Translations under genes and position numbers: made by a program
Source: Rhizomys pruinosus
Lineage: Eukaryota; Chordata; Mammalia; Rodentia; Spalacidae
DNA: 64,000 nucleotides
Direction of reading: 5' to 3'
NCBI GenBank assembly: GCA_009823505.1
Contig: VZQC01006716.1
Location: 1,010,129-1,074,128 of the forward strand
Shown here: one piece after another, positions 23,001 to 34,052 of the stretch
Position numbering within the stretch: the stretch's first letter is position 1
Layout: each line of letters begins with the position of its first letter
Notes under the pieces: generated by a model
What the model saw: only the letters and a program-made list of their open reading frames with translations
Databases searched by the model: none
Told to the model about the DNA's origin: nothing

Positions 23001-23671
23001 ATCTTTTTGTATTTGTAGAGGTTTCTTCTGTGTCCCAGGATGTGGTCGATTTTGGAGAATGTTCCGTGGGGTGCTGAGTAGAAAGTGTATTCTCTGGTAT
23101 TAGGATGGAATGTTCGGTAGAGGTCTATGAGGTCCATTTGGTGTATCATATCGTTCAGTTCAGATGTCTCTCTGTTTATTTTTTGTCCTGTTGACCTATC
23201 CAAAGGACTCAGTGGGGTATTGAAATCTCCCACTATGAGTGTGCTGGGGTTAGTCTGTGACTTGTGGTCCTGGAGAATTGTCTTTATAAAGTTTGGTGCA
23301 CCAGAATTTGGGGCATATATATTCATAATTGTGAAATCTTCTTGGTGGATTGTTCCTTTGATGAAAATGTAATGGCCTTCTTTGTCTCTTCTGATTTCTT
23401 TTACTTTGAAGTCTATTTTATCCGATATTAAAATAGCAACACCTGCTTTCTTTTTGGTACCATTTGCTTGGAATATTTTTTTCCATCCCTTCACTTTAAG
23501 GTGGTGCCTGTCCTTGAAGGTAAGATGTGTTTCTTGTAGACAGCATATCGATGGATTCTGTTTCCTAATCCAGTCTCCCAGTCTATGTCTTTTGATTGGG
23601 GAATTTAGTCCATTAATATTTAAGGTTATGACTGATAGGTTTGTGTTGCTTCCTTTTGCCTTATTATCCAT
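20009..23671 (-). CDS. LINE-1 ORF2: endonuclease and reverse transcriptase, C-terminally shortened
   Basis: A 1220-residue open frame from ATG. The AP-like endonuclease (about residues 1-240) shows [26 protein letters not shown] and SDHSAM, covering the usual catalytic Asn, Glu, Asp and His. The reverse transcriptase has the Z region, [11 protein letters not shown] and FADD (about residues 700-710). Near the C-terminus is the zinc knuckle CWRGCG...HCWWEC (CX3CX7HX4C). ORF2p nicks target DNA and primes reverse transcription on it. Rodent ORF2p is usually about 1275-1280 residues. Here a TGA stands where the family normally has tryptophan (after CPSTDE), and readable codons continue for roughly 50 more residues downstream. 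The frame otherwise shows no break. Confidence 0.95.
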   Translation of the reverse strand: MDNKAKGSNTNLSVITLNINGLNSPIKRHRLGDWIRKQNPSICCLQETHLTFKDRHHLKVKGWKKIFQANGTKKKAGVAILISDKIDFKVKEIRRDKEGHYIFIKGTIHQEDFTIMNIYAPNSGAPNFIKTILQDHKSQTNPSTLIVGDFNTPLSPLDRSTGQKINRETSELNDMIHQMDLIDLYRTFHPNTREYTFYSAPHGTFSKIDHILGHRRNLYKYKKIEIISCILSDHSAMKLNINTRTSPPAYKNTWRLNNTLLNNEWVKEEIKKEIKTFLELNDNDNTTQQNLWDTLKAVLRGKFIALGAYIRKTERAQVNDLTLQLKALERQQQMNPKRNRQEEITKIRAEINEIETKKTIQKINEAKSWFFERINKIDRPLAQLTKRKKEQLQINTICDEKGNITTDKEKIKKIIWEYYKNLYSTKFENLEEMDEYLKSWESPKLGQEETSSLNRPITYEEIEDVVRSLPTKKSPGPDGFTAEFYKTFQKDLQPLFLKLFRSIQSEGTLPNSFYEANITLLPKPGKDTTKKENYRPISLMNTDAKILNRILANRIQTHIKKIIHHDQVGFIPEMQGWFNIRKSINIIKHINGIKDKNHTIISIDAEKAFDKIQHPFMLKVLEGIGLEGSFLNVIKAIYRKPTANIILNGEMTETFPLKVGTRQGCPLSPLLFNIVLETLARAIRQEKDIKGVLIGKEEVKLSLFADDMIVYLRDAKNSTRKLLETINSFSKVAGYKINLRKSMAFLYTKNKQLEKEFKETFPLTIASKTIRYLGTNLTKDTKDLYNKNFKPLKKEIEEDLRRWKNLPCSWIGKINIVKMSILPKLLYRFNAIPIKIPKSFFTGLETKVLKFIWKNKRPRIAKSILSEKSYTGGISIPDFKLYYRAIVIKTAWYWHKNRPVDQWNKTEDPNLSTYNFSHLIFDKGAKKPQWRKDSIFSKWCWQNWITTCRRMKLNPYLSPCTKVNSRWIKDLNVKPQTLKVIEEKVGSRLQDIGVGKDFLNQTAAAQELRSTIDKWDLIKLKSFCTSKETIKEVKRNPTEWEETFTADTSDKALISRIYKLLKKQRKKKTNDPLNRWSKELNRDFTSEELEMSEKHLKNCSTSLIIKEMQIKTTLRYHLTPIRLARIKKTNDTKCWRGCGERGTLIHCWWECKLVQPLWKAVWRTLGRLGMNLPPDPAIPLLGMYPQDSLYHRDTCTAMFIEALFTIARSWNQPKCPSTDE

Positions 23672-23712
23672 CTGCGGTTTTGATTTAGGTTTCTACTTCT
23701 GCAGTTATGCTT

Positions 23713-24843
23713 TTATTGATTTCTCCTTCTAGGTGCCTGGGGTTGGTTGCTCCTTTCTTCTGTTCTTTGAATTGCTTCAAGTATTCTCTGAAGGGTTGGT
23801 TTTCCGGACATGTATTCTTTCAAGTTGTTTATGTCATGGAAGATTTTCCTCTCTCCTTCCACTATGATTGACATTTTTGCTGGGTATAGTAACCTGGGCT
23901 GGCATCCATTGTCCCTCAACACTGGGAATGCTTTGCTCCAGGTTCTTCTTGCCTTCATCGTTTGCATTGAGAAGTCCGTTGTAATTCTGATAGGTTTCCC
24001 CTTATAGGTCACTTGTTGTTTTTCTCTTGTCGCTTTAAGGATTTTGTCTTTGTTTTGGGTGTCTAGCATTTTAACTATGATGTGGCGTGGAGAATTTCTT
24101 TTCTGATCTTGTCTGTTTGGAGTTCTATGTGCTTCTTGTATTGGTATTGGTTTGTCCTTTTTTAGTTTGGGGAAGTTTTCATCTATTATTCTGTTGAAGA
24201 TCTGATCAATACCTTTCTCTTGGGATTCTTCTCCTTCCTCTATTCCTATGATGCGGAGGTTTGATCTTTTCATAGTGTCCCACAGCTCCTGGTTGTTCCA
24301 TTTTTGTGTATTTTTAAATTTTTCATAATCTTTCCTTGAGGTTTTTAGTTGTTCTGTGTTATCTTCCAGGTCTGATATTCTTTGTTCTGCTTCCTCCATT
24401 CTGCTTCTGAGGCTTTTTTCATTCCTTTCCTCTTGAATGGATGAGTGTTTGATTTCCTTTTTCCTTTCCTCTTCTGATTTCTTTAGTGTTTCTATTTCTT
24501 TTTGGAGCTTCTCGATCTCTTTTTGTAGCTCTTTTGTTTGCTGGTTGGTTTCTTTTTCTTTTTCAGCATGGGATCTTTTCAGTGTTTCTACTTCCTTCCG
24601 GAGCTTGTCATTCTCTCTCTCTAGGTCCTTCTTGAGTTCCTCATTCTCTTTTCTTAGTTCTTTAATTTGTTCTTTATGATCTTGTAGTTCTTTAAATATG
24701 TTCCCAATTGTGTTTCTGATGTCTGTGTCCTGGGGCATCCCCAGAGGGATCCCACTGCAGGAGTCTTCCATAGGGTTGGTAAAGCTTGGCACGGGATTAT
24801 CCTGCCCCTTTCCAGTGTTGTCTCTTCTTCGTGATCCTGGCAT
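23713..24843 (-). CDS. LINE-1 ORF1 RNA-binding chaperone
   Basis: Open for about 376 codons from the ATG at 24843; the frame extends 17 codons further 5' without another ATG. After a basic N-terminus comes a long coiled coil (about residues 45-180, heptads rich in Glu, Lys and Leu) for trimerisation, then the RRM-like domain (NLRIIGIEEGEES) and a C-terminal domain with RHIIVKMLD and KARRTWSKAF. It packages L1 RNA. No stop or frameshift. It precedes ORF2 by 41 bp, as usual in L1. Confidence 0.93.
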   Translation of the reverse strand: MPGSRRRDNTGKGQDNPVPSFTNPMEDSCSGIPLGMPQDTDIRNTIGNIFKELQDHKEQIKELRKENEELKKDLERENDKLRKEVETLKRSHAEKEKETNQQTKELQKEIEKLQKEIETLKKSEEERKKEIKHSSIQEERNEKSLRSRMEEAEQRISDLEDNTEQLKTSRKDYEKFKNTQKWNNQELWDTMKRSNLRIIGIEEGEESQEKGIDQIFNRIIDENFPKLKKDKPIPIQEAHRTPNRQDQKRNSPRHIIVKMLDTQNKDKILKATREKQQVTYKGKPIRITTDFSMQTMKARRTWSKAFPVLRDNGCQPRLLYPAKMSIIVEGERKIFHDINNLKEYMSGKPTLQRILEAIQRTEERSNQPQAPRRRNQ

Positions 24844-25010
24844 TTGGGCTTCTCCTTGCCTGTATTCCAATGTGAGTCCTAAATGCCTCTTCACTGTGTT
24901 GAAGGCTTACTTTGCTTGCCACCTTCAGATGCCTCTTCGTAATCCCAGTTTGGGGGGGGGCTCTTCAGCCCGCGCCCCAGTACCTTCTGCTGGCCTCAGG
25001 AGATCTCCAA
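24844..25010 (-). promoter_or_regulatory. L1 5' UTR remnant without monomers
   Basis: Contains a C-run (opposite gggggggggg near 24951-24960) shared with the L1 at 62.9 kb, then stops at GAGATCTCC, the start of a monomer in that second element. The TATA-bearing monomer itself is absent. Confidence 0.7.
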
Positions 25011-25048
25011 AAAATTTTAATTTAGAATGAGTTTCTTGAAAATATGTG

Positions 25049-25200
25049 AGAGCCAGGCGTGGTGGCACACACCTTTAATCCCAGCACTCGGGACGCAGAG
25101 GCAGGCAGATCTCTGTGAGTTCAAGGCCAGACTGGTCTACATAGTGAGTTCCAGGACAGCTGGGGCTACAGGGGAGAGCCTGTCTCAAAAGACAAAAAAA
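25049..25200 (+). repeat. B1 SINE
   Basis: Complete B1 just outside the L1 5' end. Confidence 0.9.
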
Positions 25201-25344
25201 GAAAATGAGTGTTACGCATAGTGCTTTAAGTCGAATTTGAAATGTTTCTCAGTAAGTCCATCTCAGTGCTGTGTGGAATCATTTCTGTTTGTAACCTTTT
25301 CATTTTATATTTTGTAAAATTTAAAGAACCAGAACCCTAAGGGT

Positions 25345-25475
25345 AGGGGTTGTGCTTGCCAGTAGTTTCGTCACTTAGGAGGCAGAGAAAGGGATATCCC
25401 TGAAGTTCAAGGACAGCCTGGTCCACATAGTGAGTTCCTGGCCAGCCATAGCTGCATGGTGATATCTCAAAACAA
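25345..25475 (+). repeat. Old B1-like SINE
   Basis: Diverged (gcttgccagtagtttcgtca, caaggacagcctggtccac). Confidence 0.6.
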
Positions 25476-25638
25476 ACATTTTTTTTCAAGAGTCAAATGA
25501 TTTATCTGTTAAAGTAATGATAATTAGAGGAATAGAGCAGTGTTGCTTTTCACATTATTATGTTACATAATGACATTGTCTTTTCACCCTTATTTTTGGC
25601 CTCTCATCAAGCATCATATATTTTATATTATTTGTTTA

Positions 25639-25889
25639 AAAAATTTTTTTTATTAATGTTATTTATTTCTGTATGTGTATGAATGTACTGTCTGCATGCA
25701 GGTTTGTGCACCCGTGTCGTGCAATGCCGCGGAGGTCAGAAGACGGTCTCGGATTCCCCTGGAACTGGAGTTCTCCTGGAATTGGAGTTTCAGACCGTTC
25801 TTGGCCACCATGTGGGTGCTGGGGATCGAACCCGGGTCCTCTGCAAGAGCGGTCGGTGCTCTTAACCGCTAGGCCATCTCTCCAGCCCT
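25639..25889 (-). repeat. B2 SINE
   Basis: Full-length young-type copy flanked by tattttatattatttgtt on both sides (about 25618-25636 and 25888-25906), a clear target-site duplication. Confidence 0.92.
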
Positions 25890-26415
25890 ATTTTATATTA
25901 TTTGTTAAAATATTCCTAAGATGTTTTTTCTCATCTTGAATTGTTTTAATAATATAATTACAAGGAAAGGGTGTTTAGGGATAGGAATGTGAGTCAGCAG
26001 AGAATCTTTTCAAGATTATTCATCTAGTCAGGGGCTATTTTAGGGATTGACAGAACTTCACATGCTAACTAGAGGATAGCTTTCACGCCCTGGCCCACTG
26101 CAGTTGCTGCTAGCACATTGTTGTACGTTCACTGCGCCATGTCAACACCTGTACAACCCTTTCTCTTCACATGTGCCATCCTCACTCAGGTGACAGTGTC
26201 CTCAGACACATGGAAAAGTGCCACCATTGTCTCAGTTAGATCCTGCTGCCCCAACCCCAAGTTAGGAGCTATTTAGGCCTGCTGTGAAAAGCTGATGTGT
26301 ATGTATACTGTGTCACTAGCATAAAGTACTCTTCTCACCTGTCCATTTTAACACTATGAAGTTAAACAATAGTAAGTCCAACTGGTTTAAAACAAAGCTG
26401 AATAAGCTAGCATTG
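25890..26415. other. Ccdc158 intron, nothing recognised
   Basis: Unique sequence. Confidence 0.4.
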
Positions 26416-26419
26416 CTAT

Positions 26420-27165
26420 GTTTATTTATTTTAATTCTTTTGTGAACACCATCCATGAGTATGGCCTTCAGAGCATTTCCATCCCTCCCAGTCTCCAGCT
26501 CTTCCTACATCCCCACAACTCCTCAATTTTTCGTGCCCTTCCTTACTATTCTACATATGTGCATTCATTTATAGATATAGATAAATATATATAATACACT
26601 GAGTCCTCTCAGTAGTCTTCCATGTACTTGTGTTTAGGGATGCCCACTTGGAGTTAGGCAACCTCTCAGAGAACTAGTTCCTAGAGAAAACTGATTTTCC
26701 TTCTCTCAGTATCCATTCATTGATTGTCTTCAGCTCTTCGTCTTGAAGCGGGGCCCTTTGAGAGTTTCCCATCCACCTTGGTACATCACCTAGCTTTGTT
26801 ATGTATAGGTCTTGTTAGATGACCATACTGTGGAGATTTCATCTGTGTAGCTTCCCTATGGTGTCTAGAATGCCGTAAGTAGCAGCAGCTGTCTCGTCCC
26901 TCTTGCTTGGACATTCTTTCCACCCCTTCTTCCATGATGCTCCCCAAGCCTTAGGTATTGAGGTTGCATTGTGATGTGTTACTTATGGCTGGACACTGAC
27001 AGACAGCTATTCTCTGTGTTTATGCCAGTTATGGAATTTTGTAATAATCTCCAACTGTTGCAAAATGAAGCTTCTGTGATGAGTGGTGAGAGGTACACTT
27101 GTCTGTAACTGTAAGGATATATATTTAGATTATAGTAAGAAATTATATTGGTCTAGGGATGTGAC
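26420..27165 (-). mobile_element. Old L1 (Lx-type) 3' end
   Basis: Reverse-strand match to the rodent Lx/L1 3' region as I know it: tcttcagctcttcgtcttga, gggccctttgagagtttccc, taggtcttgttagatgacca. Many substitutions, so an old insertion. Confidence 0.7.
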
Positions 27166-27197
27166 AAAAGTAGTTTGGTTGTTGTTTTTTTTTTTTA

Positions 27198-27340
27198 AGC
27201 CGGGCATGGTGGTGCACATACCTTTAATCCCAGCACTTGGGAGGCAGAGGCAGACAGACCTCTGTGAGACCAATGTCAGTCTGGTCTGTATAGCAAGTTC
27301 CAGGCCAGCTGTGGCTACAGGGAGATCCTGTCAGAAAAAA
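27198..27340 (+). repeat. B1 SINE
   Basis: Complete, moderately diverged. Confidence 0.85.
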
Positions 27341-27507
27341 AGGGTCTATATCATTGCTATATTTAAGTGGAAAACCTTTTCTTTATTTTAAAAATAGCTT
27401 TTGGGAGTTCTCTATTTGCAGGAAGTTATTTAACCTGTAACTTGAAGATTTCTAAAAATAAATATTAAATAGGCTTTTAATATCAGATCTAAGCAATTTT
27501 CTAATAG

Positions 27508-27615
27508 AGTCACAGTCTCCATCACTAGAAACAACAGGAAAAACATGTCAAAAACTTCAGAACAGACTGGAAAGCTTGCAAACCCTGGTAGAAGATTTAC
27601 AGATGAAGAACTAAG
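27508..27615 (+). CDS. Ccdc158: Ccdc158 coding exon with in-frame TAA
   Basis: Acceptor ttttctaatag, donor gtatgg. Entered in phase 1 it reads SQSPSLETTGKTCQKLQ and NRLESLQTLVEDLQMKN, a conserved coiled-coil segment near the CCDC158 C-terminus. The next codon, 27612-27614, is TAA. In the human protein, as I recall, glutamine is encoded here (CAA), so one C-to-T change explains the stop. The last base of the exon then joins in phase with the final exon. Confidence 0.87.
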
Positions 27616-27639
27616 GTATGGTACATAAAGGTTTCCAGG

Positions 27640-27780
27640 GGTTGAGGATTTAGCTCAGTGACAGAGTATCTACCTAGGTAATAGAAAGCCATGGGTTTAG
27701 GCCCCAGTATCAGAAAAAAAAAAAAAAAAAAAATCAGAAAAAGACAAAAAACCAAACAAAACAAAACAAAAAAAAACCTT
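27640..27780 (+). repeat. ID SINE with long A-rich tail
   Basis: Head gaggatttagctcagtgaca and a pure A-run at 27715-27733 followed by mixed A-rich sequence. Confidence 0.75.
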
Positions 27781-27879
27781 AGGGAACTAAAATATCCTGA
27801 AGTTAAGCTTCCTGTACGACATACTTAAAAGATAGTAGATTAGTAATTCAGAACTTTAGTCAAAATAAGAGGGTCTTAC

Positions 27880-28020
27880 TGGGCATGGTGGTTCAAACCT
27901 GTAATTCTATCACCTAGAAGGTAGAGGTAGGAGTAGTCACAAGTTTAAGGCCAACCTGGGCTACATAACAAATTCCAGGCCCAGACAGAGCTATCTTGCA
28001 ATACTTTGTCTCAAATAATA
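27880..28020 (+). repeat. Old B1 SINE
   Basis: Diverged (gggcatggtggttcaaacct). Confidence 0.7.
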
Positions 28021-28560
28021 CAAACCAAAACATGAGTGTCTTGACCATAACCAAGCCTGAGATTGACTTGTCTGACCCTGAGCGGCAAGGCCTGCTCTGC
28101 TCTTCTCTACTGGGGACGGTAATCCAGCTGTCCACCTTCAATAGGCTTGAGTGGTTTTCCAAGTGGAACTTCCTCATACACTGTCTGCTTTCCCAGCCAT
28201 TTCCATAGTCAAGTGTTTGTACGATATTCACTAGGATAAAATTATAGTCCTAGCCAGAAAATAGAATAAGGTGTTTGGCTTACATAGGATTTAAACTTAT
28301 TGTAGTGTTATAAAAGACTATGCCACCCAGTAAATGAATCAGAAATAAGACAAGATACTTCTAAAAATACTAAAGTCATTTGAGTTAGACACTGTCATAA
28401 TTTACAGATTATGGGCAGTTTTGAGAACCAAAGTTCTAAGCACTGTGACTATAAGAGCAAAATGCTATAATCATAACATCATGAATCTGGCAGTCTTTGT
28501 CAGAGAGGGTACCATCCCTAAAGAATGGAAGTTGCTAGATGGAGGAAAAGAAATATTTTT
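28021..28560. other. Ccdc158 intron, nothing recognised
   Basis: No repeat recognised. A frame at 27996-28208 has no splice sites or similarity I know. Confidence 0.4.
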
Positions 28561-28562
28561 CA

Positions 28563-28690
28563 AGCTGGGCATTGTGGCACACACCTATAACCCCAGCACT
28601 GGGGAGGCAGAGGTAGGAGGACAGCAGCAAGTTTAAGGCCAGCCTGGCCTACACAGTGAGTTCTAGGAGCCCCAGCCCAGCCAGGGCTAT
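28563..28690 (+). repeat. B1 SINE, older
   Basis: Recognisable left arm and tacacagtgagttctagg. Confidence 0.75.
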
Positions 28691-28784
28691 AGATCATACA
28701 ATATGCATACAAAGAAAATAAAGACTTTTTTCTAAGAGCAAATATTTTAAAAATAAATTAAACCCATATTAATAATAATAGGCA

Positions 28785-29035
28785 CTGTCAGAATTTACTA
28801 ATCACCTTCCAACTGCATGCCAGTCCCTGCACTCGGTGTTTCTCTTGGTGTTCTCTTCACTTGGTCCTCACAACATGGGAAGATGGGTGCTATTATTAGT
28901 CATAGAAAAATGAGAAAACAAGGTAAGAACATAGTCAACAAATCCTGGGTCACACAAGGAGCAGTAAAGCTGGGCCTTGATCCCTGTAATTTCTGACTCT
29001 AAATCTCTTAATGTACCAAAATTACATCACATTGT
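28785..29035 (+). repeat. MIR SINE
   Basis: Ancient MIR pattern including ttcacttggtcctcacaaca and aaatgagaaaacaaggtaag. Confidence 0.7.
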
Positions 29036-29334
29036 CCTTCAAGAAAACCCCAAATGCCTTGGGATAACCCGAGATCTTTCTAAATAGTAAGAAAACATTT
29101 TGGGATTTTGGTTATTGTGATTTTTTTAAAGAAACGCACATTATTTCATTGGCTCTACTTGTTTTTCTCGGTTCATCTGACTTAGGCCGCCCTATAATAA
29201 TCCAGTTGGAAGACATGTTACATTTGCTTGAAAGTAACAGTGCCTTTGTATTGGACACAGTGCCTTAATAGGAAGATTCTTGAAGGTTGCAAACAAATAC
29301 TTTGGAGAAGTTTTTAGGAACTTTTATCACAATT

Positions 29335-29483
29335 TTTTTGGTCTTTTTGACACAGGGTCTCCTTTAATCCCAGCTGTTCTGGAACTTGCTATATAGACCA
29401 GGCTAGCCTTGAACTCACAGAGGTCCACCTGCCTCTGCCTTCTGAGTGCTGGGATTAAAGGCGTGCACCACCACACCTGGCCA
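29335..29483 (-). repeat. B1 SINE
   Basis: Reverse-strand copy ending gcaccaccacacctggcc. Confidence 0.87.
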
Positions 29484-29978
29484 TTCATCACAATTTCAAG
29501 TGCAGGGCTGTTAATATGGCTGTGGTATAATATTTTCCTACCATGTACAAGACCATGGTAGGAAGTTCCAGCACCACCCCAAAAAAATCACTATACATAT
29601 TTCTACTTGTGTGGAGAGGAACATTGCATACACAAGAATATGTGTAGAAATTCACCAGACTCTTATAGTAACCACCTTTGACCCCAGCAGATAGAAGGAC
29701 AGGAAACTTTCATTTCCATGGCCCTCTTGAGATGTTTGAGTTGTACTCATTTTATTTCATCTTGCTCATTTGAAATAACCAAAAGGATAACCAGTGTGAG
29801 CTTGTCTCATCGCACCAACCTTTACAAAAGTTTGTTGCATTGAAATTTTGAAGACTTTTTTTGAGGTCAGACTGAATCTATTCTATAGAGCTAACAAGCT
29901 GAACTTTGGGAAGCATGTCATAGAATTTAAAGCCTTAGTAAACTTTGCAATCTAACTTTGTTTTGTCAACATTTTCAG
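29484..29978. other. Last Ccdc158 intron
   Basis: Unique; ends with acceptor ttttgtcaacattttcag. Confidence 0.5.
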
Positions 29979-30225
29979 CACTGTCTTCGATGATCAGAAA
30001 TCAAGAAAAGAGGATTCAGAAAGTGAAAGATCAGGAAAAAAATGTTACTAAAAGGATGCATTGCTTGCCCATTCTCTACAGAGGGATGATGCCCGAGTAA
30101 CTGCCCTGTTACTTATAATTAGTGTCCTGTGGACTTTTTTTCTTTTTATGTGATAATTTAATAAAAGATACCCTGTCCTGTAAATTCTTTTTTTTTGCAA
30201 TAAACTTCTTGAATGCTCAAATTTC
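29979..30225 (+). CDS. Ccdc158: Ccdc158 terminal exon and 3' UTR
   Basis: Entered in phase 1 it encodes SSMIRNQEKRIQKVKDQEK, which matches the CCDC158 C-terminus as I recall. After this the A-run at 30034-30041 appears one base long compared with human, so the frame runs on past the expected end and stops at TAA about 18 residues later. All of this lies downstream of two earlier stops and would be untranslated. Poly(A) signals AATAAA occur at 30160-30165 and 30199-30204. Confidence 0.82.
30160..30204 (+). terminator. Ccdc158: Ccdc158 poly(A) signals
   Basis: Two AATAAA hexamers 39 bp apart, 100-200 bp after the last coding residues. Confidence 0.6.
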
Positions 30226-30365
30226 AAATACAGCCAGCTAGATTTGTAAGTATTCATATAATGTATTAATTTATGCTAATTTTAGCATGCTGAAATAATT
30301 GTGTTTTTAATTATTTTTACTGGTTCTGAGATAGTACAGTCACCTTTTTCAGCTTTAAAAAAACC

Positions 30366-30560
30366 TTGAGCAGGGCGTGGTGATGCACGCCTTTAATCCT
30401 AGCACTTGGGATGCAGAGGCAGGCAGATCTTTGTGAGTTGAAGGCCAGCCTGGTCTACAGAGTGAATTCCAGGACAGCTGGGGCTACAGGGAGACCCTGA
30501 CTGGAAAAGACCAAAAAAACAAAGCAAAACAAAAAAAACAAAAAAAAACCCCAAATCCCT
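30366..30560 (+). repeat. B1 SINE with long A-rich tail
   Basis: Complete B1. Confidence 0.88.
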
Positions 30561-30567
30561 TGAGGAG

Positions 30568-30760
30568 GGGCTGGAGAGATGGCTTAGCAGTTAAGAGCAC
30601 TGGCTGCTCTTGCAGAGGACCTGGGTTTGATTCCCAGCATCCATATGGCAGCTAACAGCCACCCTAATTCCAGGGGATTTGATGTCCTCTTCTGACCTCT
30701 GCAGGCATTGCACAACATGGGTGTACTTACACACATGCAAGCATAAGACTCATACACAGA
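30568..30760 (+). repeat. B2 SINE
   Basis: Older subtype (cagttaagagcactggctgc), 3' end shortened. Confidence 0.85.
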
Positions 30761-30761
30761 G

Positions 30762-30860
30762 GCGGCAGATCTCTGTGAGTTCAAGGCCAGCCTGGTCTAC
30801 AATGTGAGTTCCAGGACAGCTGGGGCTACAGGGAGACCCTGTCTCGAAAAGACCAAAAAA

Positions 30861-30895
<35 letters not shown>

Positions 30896-30905
30896 ATAGA
30901 TAAAT
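30762..30905 (+). repeat. 5'-truncated B1 with (AAAT)n
   Basis: Starts at aggcggcagatctctgtgag; tail (aaat)n to about 30905. Confidence 0.85.
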
Positions 30906-31835
30906 AAAATAAAAATAAAAATAACAAATAAAAGAATATTTAAAATCCCGAGGGAAAAAAATGCATTCATATGTTGTAAAGTGGTAGGGCACCAAGCACA
31001 GGACGAGCTCCAGCAAGCTGGCCGCCTCCACCGGTGACCCTGAACTCACTGTTCTGTCAACACCAGTAAGAGTAATCAACAAAACTTTGGTGTCCCCAGC
31101 CAAAACTTTTAAAACTTTCTCTTGCACAAAACTAAGGAAAGAATGTTTTATTACTCTAACAAGTGAGTAGGTACATTCTATATTGAATTAACTCAGTATG
31201 CCTTAATTAGATTTTAATAAACTTGGGGGATGTTTGTATGTAAAACAATAGACAAGGACAGACACAAAAATGATTCACTTGTTTCAAAACATCAGGGACA
31301 ATGTGCCAGAGGTCAAAAAGTATGTTGCCTCACTCCCTAGTACAGAGCTGTCACAGAGCTGTAGTAGCCTAAGGGAGGCTGTTTCTCAGCCCCATGCGCC
31401 TGACCACCAGAGGCAGTCACCTGACCGTTTCTCACTAGTGGAATGGAACGTGAACAGAGCACTGTGCGCCACATTCGGGTACGATGTGCTAATAATGCAT
31501 TTGTGGTTTTCCTCACGTTATTTCCTTCCCATTGGCTGGATACAGATAGGAAGAGTCCTCGGGGTGGTGGCACCACACAGCAGAAGGGAGCCTGGGGAAC
31601 GCTACAAGGAGTAGTGCTGCTGCCAGGAAGGCCCACTGCTGACTGGTATAAGGGCAAGCAGTCTGCTTGGTGTTACCTTCTTACATGGATGACCTGTTAG
31701 AGCAGCTTGCAGAGGCCCTGACCCAGCTATTGTTAGTGGACTCAAAAGGTGTACTTGCTTTCTAAGGGGCACCGTGGTACTGTGCTCAGTGACAGCTAAC
31801 TAAGCATTTCCAAATGGTGATTAAAATTATAAATA
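30906..31835. other. Intergenic, between the convergent gene ends
   Basis: About 900 bp without a recognised repeat. Frames of 85-125 residues at 31270-31700 lack similarity or splice context. Confidence 0.4.
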
Positions 31836-31837
31836 TA

Positions 31838-31945
31838 GTTGGGGCATAGTGGCACACACCTTTAATTCCAGCACTTGGGAGGCAGAGGCAGGAGGATCAC
31901 TGTGAGTTCAAAAAGACCAAAATAAATAAATAAACATTTATAGCT
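31838..31945 (+). repeat. B1 SINE, internally deleted
   Basis: Left arm fused directly to the tail after gtgagttc. Confidence 0.8.
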
Positions 31946-32068
31946 TAATGTGTTTCTTGAGTCAATTGTCTTTAGCAAAAGGTTAAATTGTTTCATCAGG
32001 TAACTATTACATGGCTAGCAGTAGAAGTCTAGGGAGATTTTTGTTTTTAATTTAAATTGCTTTACTTC

Positions 32069-32310
32069 GGGGCTGGAGAGATGGCCTAGCAGTTAAGAGC
32101 ACCGACTGCTCTTGCAGAGGACCCAGGTTTGATCCCCAGCACCCACATGGCGGCTGAAAACCGTCTTTAACTCCAGTTCCGGGGAATCTGACACCCTCTT
32201 CTGACCTCTGCAGTATTGCACGACACGAGTGAACAAATCTGCATGCAGATAGTACATTCATACACATACGAAAATAAAATAAAAAAAAAATTTTAAATAA
32301 AAAAAAATAA
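32069..32310 (+). repeat. B2 SINE
   Basis: Flanked by aaattgctttacttc (32054-32068 and about 32311-32325), a 15-bp target-site duplication. Confidence 0.92.
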
Positions 32311-32325
32311 TAAATTGCTTTACTT

Positions 32326-32697
32326 CATGGGATGCTCGGGCATTCTGTGAAGTAATGGCCAGTGTTTTCTATGAACATCATTATGAGGTATACAGGCAGA
32401 ATGTATGACTGTAACCAGAAAGTACTGTGAGCCCAAAGCTCTACACAGTTCTGCTAAGCACCTCGCAATGCCACTTCAGTTGGATTCAGTTCTTGTCAGC
32501 CAAGGCCATCCTAGCCAGAGTTGATTCTTTTACCAGTAGATACTGTGCCTACTAAGGGCTATTTTAACATACGAGAATTCATTTCATCCCAGTCTTGGGA
32601 GATGGAGGCAGGAGAGTCAAGAGTTCTAGGCTCATCCTCAGCTCTATAGTGAGTTCAAGGTTGACCTCAACTACTTATTTCAAAATAACCACCACCA
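32326..32697. other. Intergenic sequence with a B1 relic
   Basis: Mostly unrecognised; 32580-32690 has weak B1 resemblance (ggagatggaggcaggagagtc). Confidence 0.4.
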
Positions 32698-32882
32698 AGG
32701 GCTGGGATGTAGCTCAGTTGGTAGAGTGCTCACCTAGCACTGAATGAAACATTACAGTGGCGCATGCCTGTAATCCCAGCACTAGGGACAGGAGGCAGGG
32801 TGATCACAAGTGTGAGGCCATCCTTGGATACATAGTGAGTTTGAGGTGCACCCGGGCTGTAAGGGACTCTAGCTCAAATTCA
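32698..32882 (+). repeat. B4-like SINE
   Basis: tRNA-like head (gatgtagctcagttggtaga) plus a B1-like second half. Confidence 0.65.
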
Positions 32883-33111
32883 TTTTTAAATGCAAACATA
32901 CTTGGATTCTCTTCCAAGAAAATACAGTAAAGTTTTAAAAGAAATATCCAAAATTTTCTCCAAAGGGAAGAGAAAATACTTACGTTGCATTCTATAAATT
33001 TTGATATTTGTTTTTCTATATGAAAAATATTATACAAAGTGTTTTTATATCTAGCTTATGGCATCAAGATTGAGACAATTCAGACATTTAATGAAGATAT
33101 TAAAACTCAGG

Positions 33112-33117
33112 TTTTAT
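33112..33117 (-). terminator. Stbd1: Stbd1 poly(A) signal
   Basis: AATAAA on the - strand about 940 bp past the Stbd1 stop; the nearest good hexamer seen. The 3' UTR (33095-34052) has no recognisable repeat. Confidence 0.5.
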
Positions 33118-34052
33118 TCAGTTATAACCTTTAAGTTTAAATGTTCATCTCAGCAAAGAAATGCATAGACTTGTCATCCATGAATAGCCGCTGGCATGAC
33201 AAGAAGGGCAGGGGTGACAGGTGGAAAAGGCTGTTATAGAACAGCCCCTCCGTTAAGACCTGGGGGGAGCAGGGCGGGGCAGTGAGCAGAGAGTCCTGTG
33301 ACCTGTAAGCGCTGTGGGTAAAGGATGGATGTGTCTCTTGCCGGAGCCAGACTGGAGTTGGAACTCCTAGTCCTCAGAGAGGTACCCTTTGGAGCACCTC
33401 ACCAGCCCGCACCCCAACCCCACTAGGCTCCCTTTCCTTAGGGGCTGGTTGTTTAATGACCCACTGTTCCGTGCCAGCCATGAGCCATTAAGACAAAGAT
33501 CCTCAGTAACTATCCACCTACACTCAGCAGTTAAAATCTAACAGAGACTAGTGAGGAGTCTTAGAATTTCACCTCAAATCCTTACTGGTCACATCTAGTG
33601 ACCAGATATTTTCTAGTCACCCTCCATGTGGTGTTATTTTAAAACGTAAGCAGCACTGCTTTAACTTTTTAATGAGGTTTTTTTAACCCCTCAGTCTAAG
33701 GAGCTCCTGAGGGCTCTACTTCGTACTTGTGCCACTGATTAGTTTCTCTACTCCCTGCCCATAGACCATACCTAAAGCTTAGCCAAATCACTACCCAGGA
33801 AGTTCAGTCTCTGAAGTAACGCAGTATCAGCACAAATGTGTCAGTGCCGCAAGGGAAAAGAATCTCTTCTCCCTGGAAGCATTATCTGCATACATACATC
33901 CCAGTACATTAGACAAAAGCCACAGTAGCAAATCTGCAACAACTCTGATGGCTAAAATTGGAACCATGCCACCTTTAAATTATGCAGTGTGCTCCACAAG
34001 CTTGGGCTCCTCCGCATTCTGCTGTAGCCTCTGCGATGCTTTGCCAACTGAA

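Larger units (their letters stand above)
19500..25010 (-). mobile_element. Near full-length LINE-1, antisense in a Ccdc158 intron
   Basis: From right to left: about 120 bp of 5' UTR, ORF1, a 41-bp spacer, ORF2, 3' UTR and A-rich tail. The flanks aaaatttttattta (19500-19513) and aaaattttaattta (25011-25024) differ at one base and are a plausible target-site duplication. The element begins at what is a monomer boundary in the second L1 of this window, so it carries no complete 5' promoter monomer. Confidence 0.92.

Noticed and set aside
31270..31700. Overlapping frames of 85-114 residues in the intergenic region
   Set aside because: No similarity I know, no codon bias evident, frames open on both strands.
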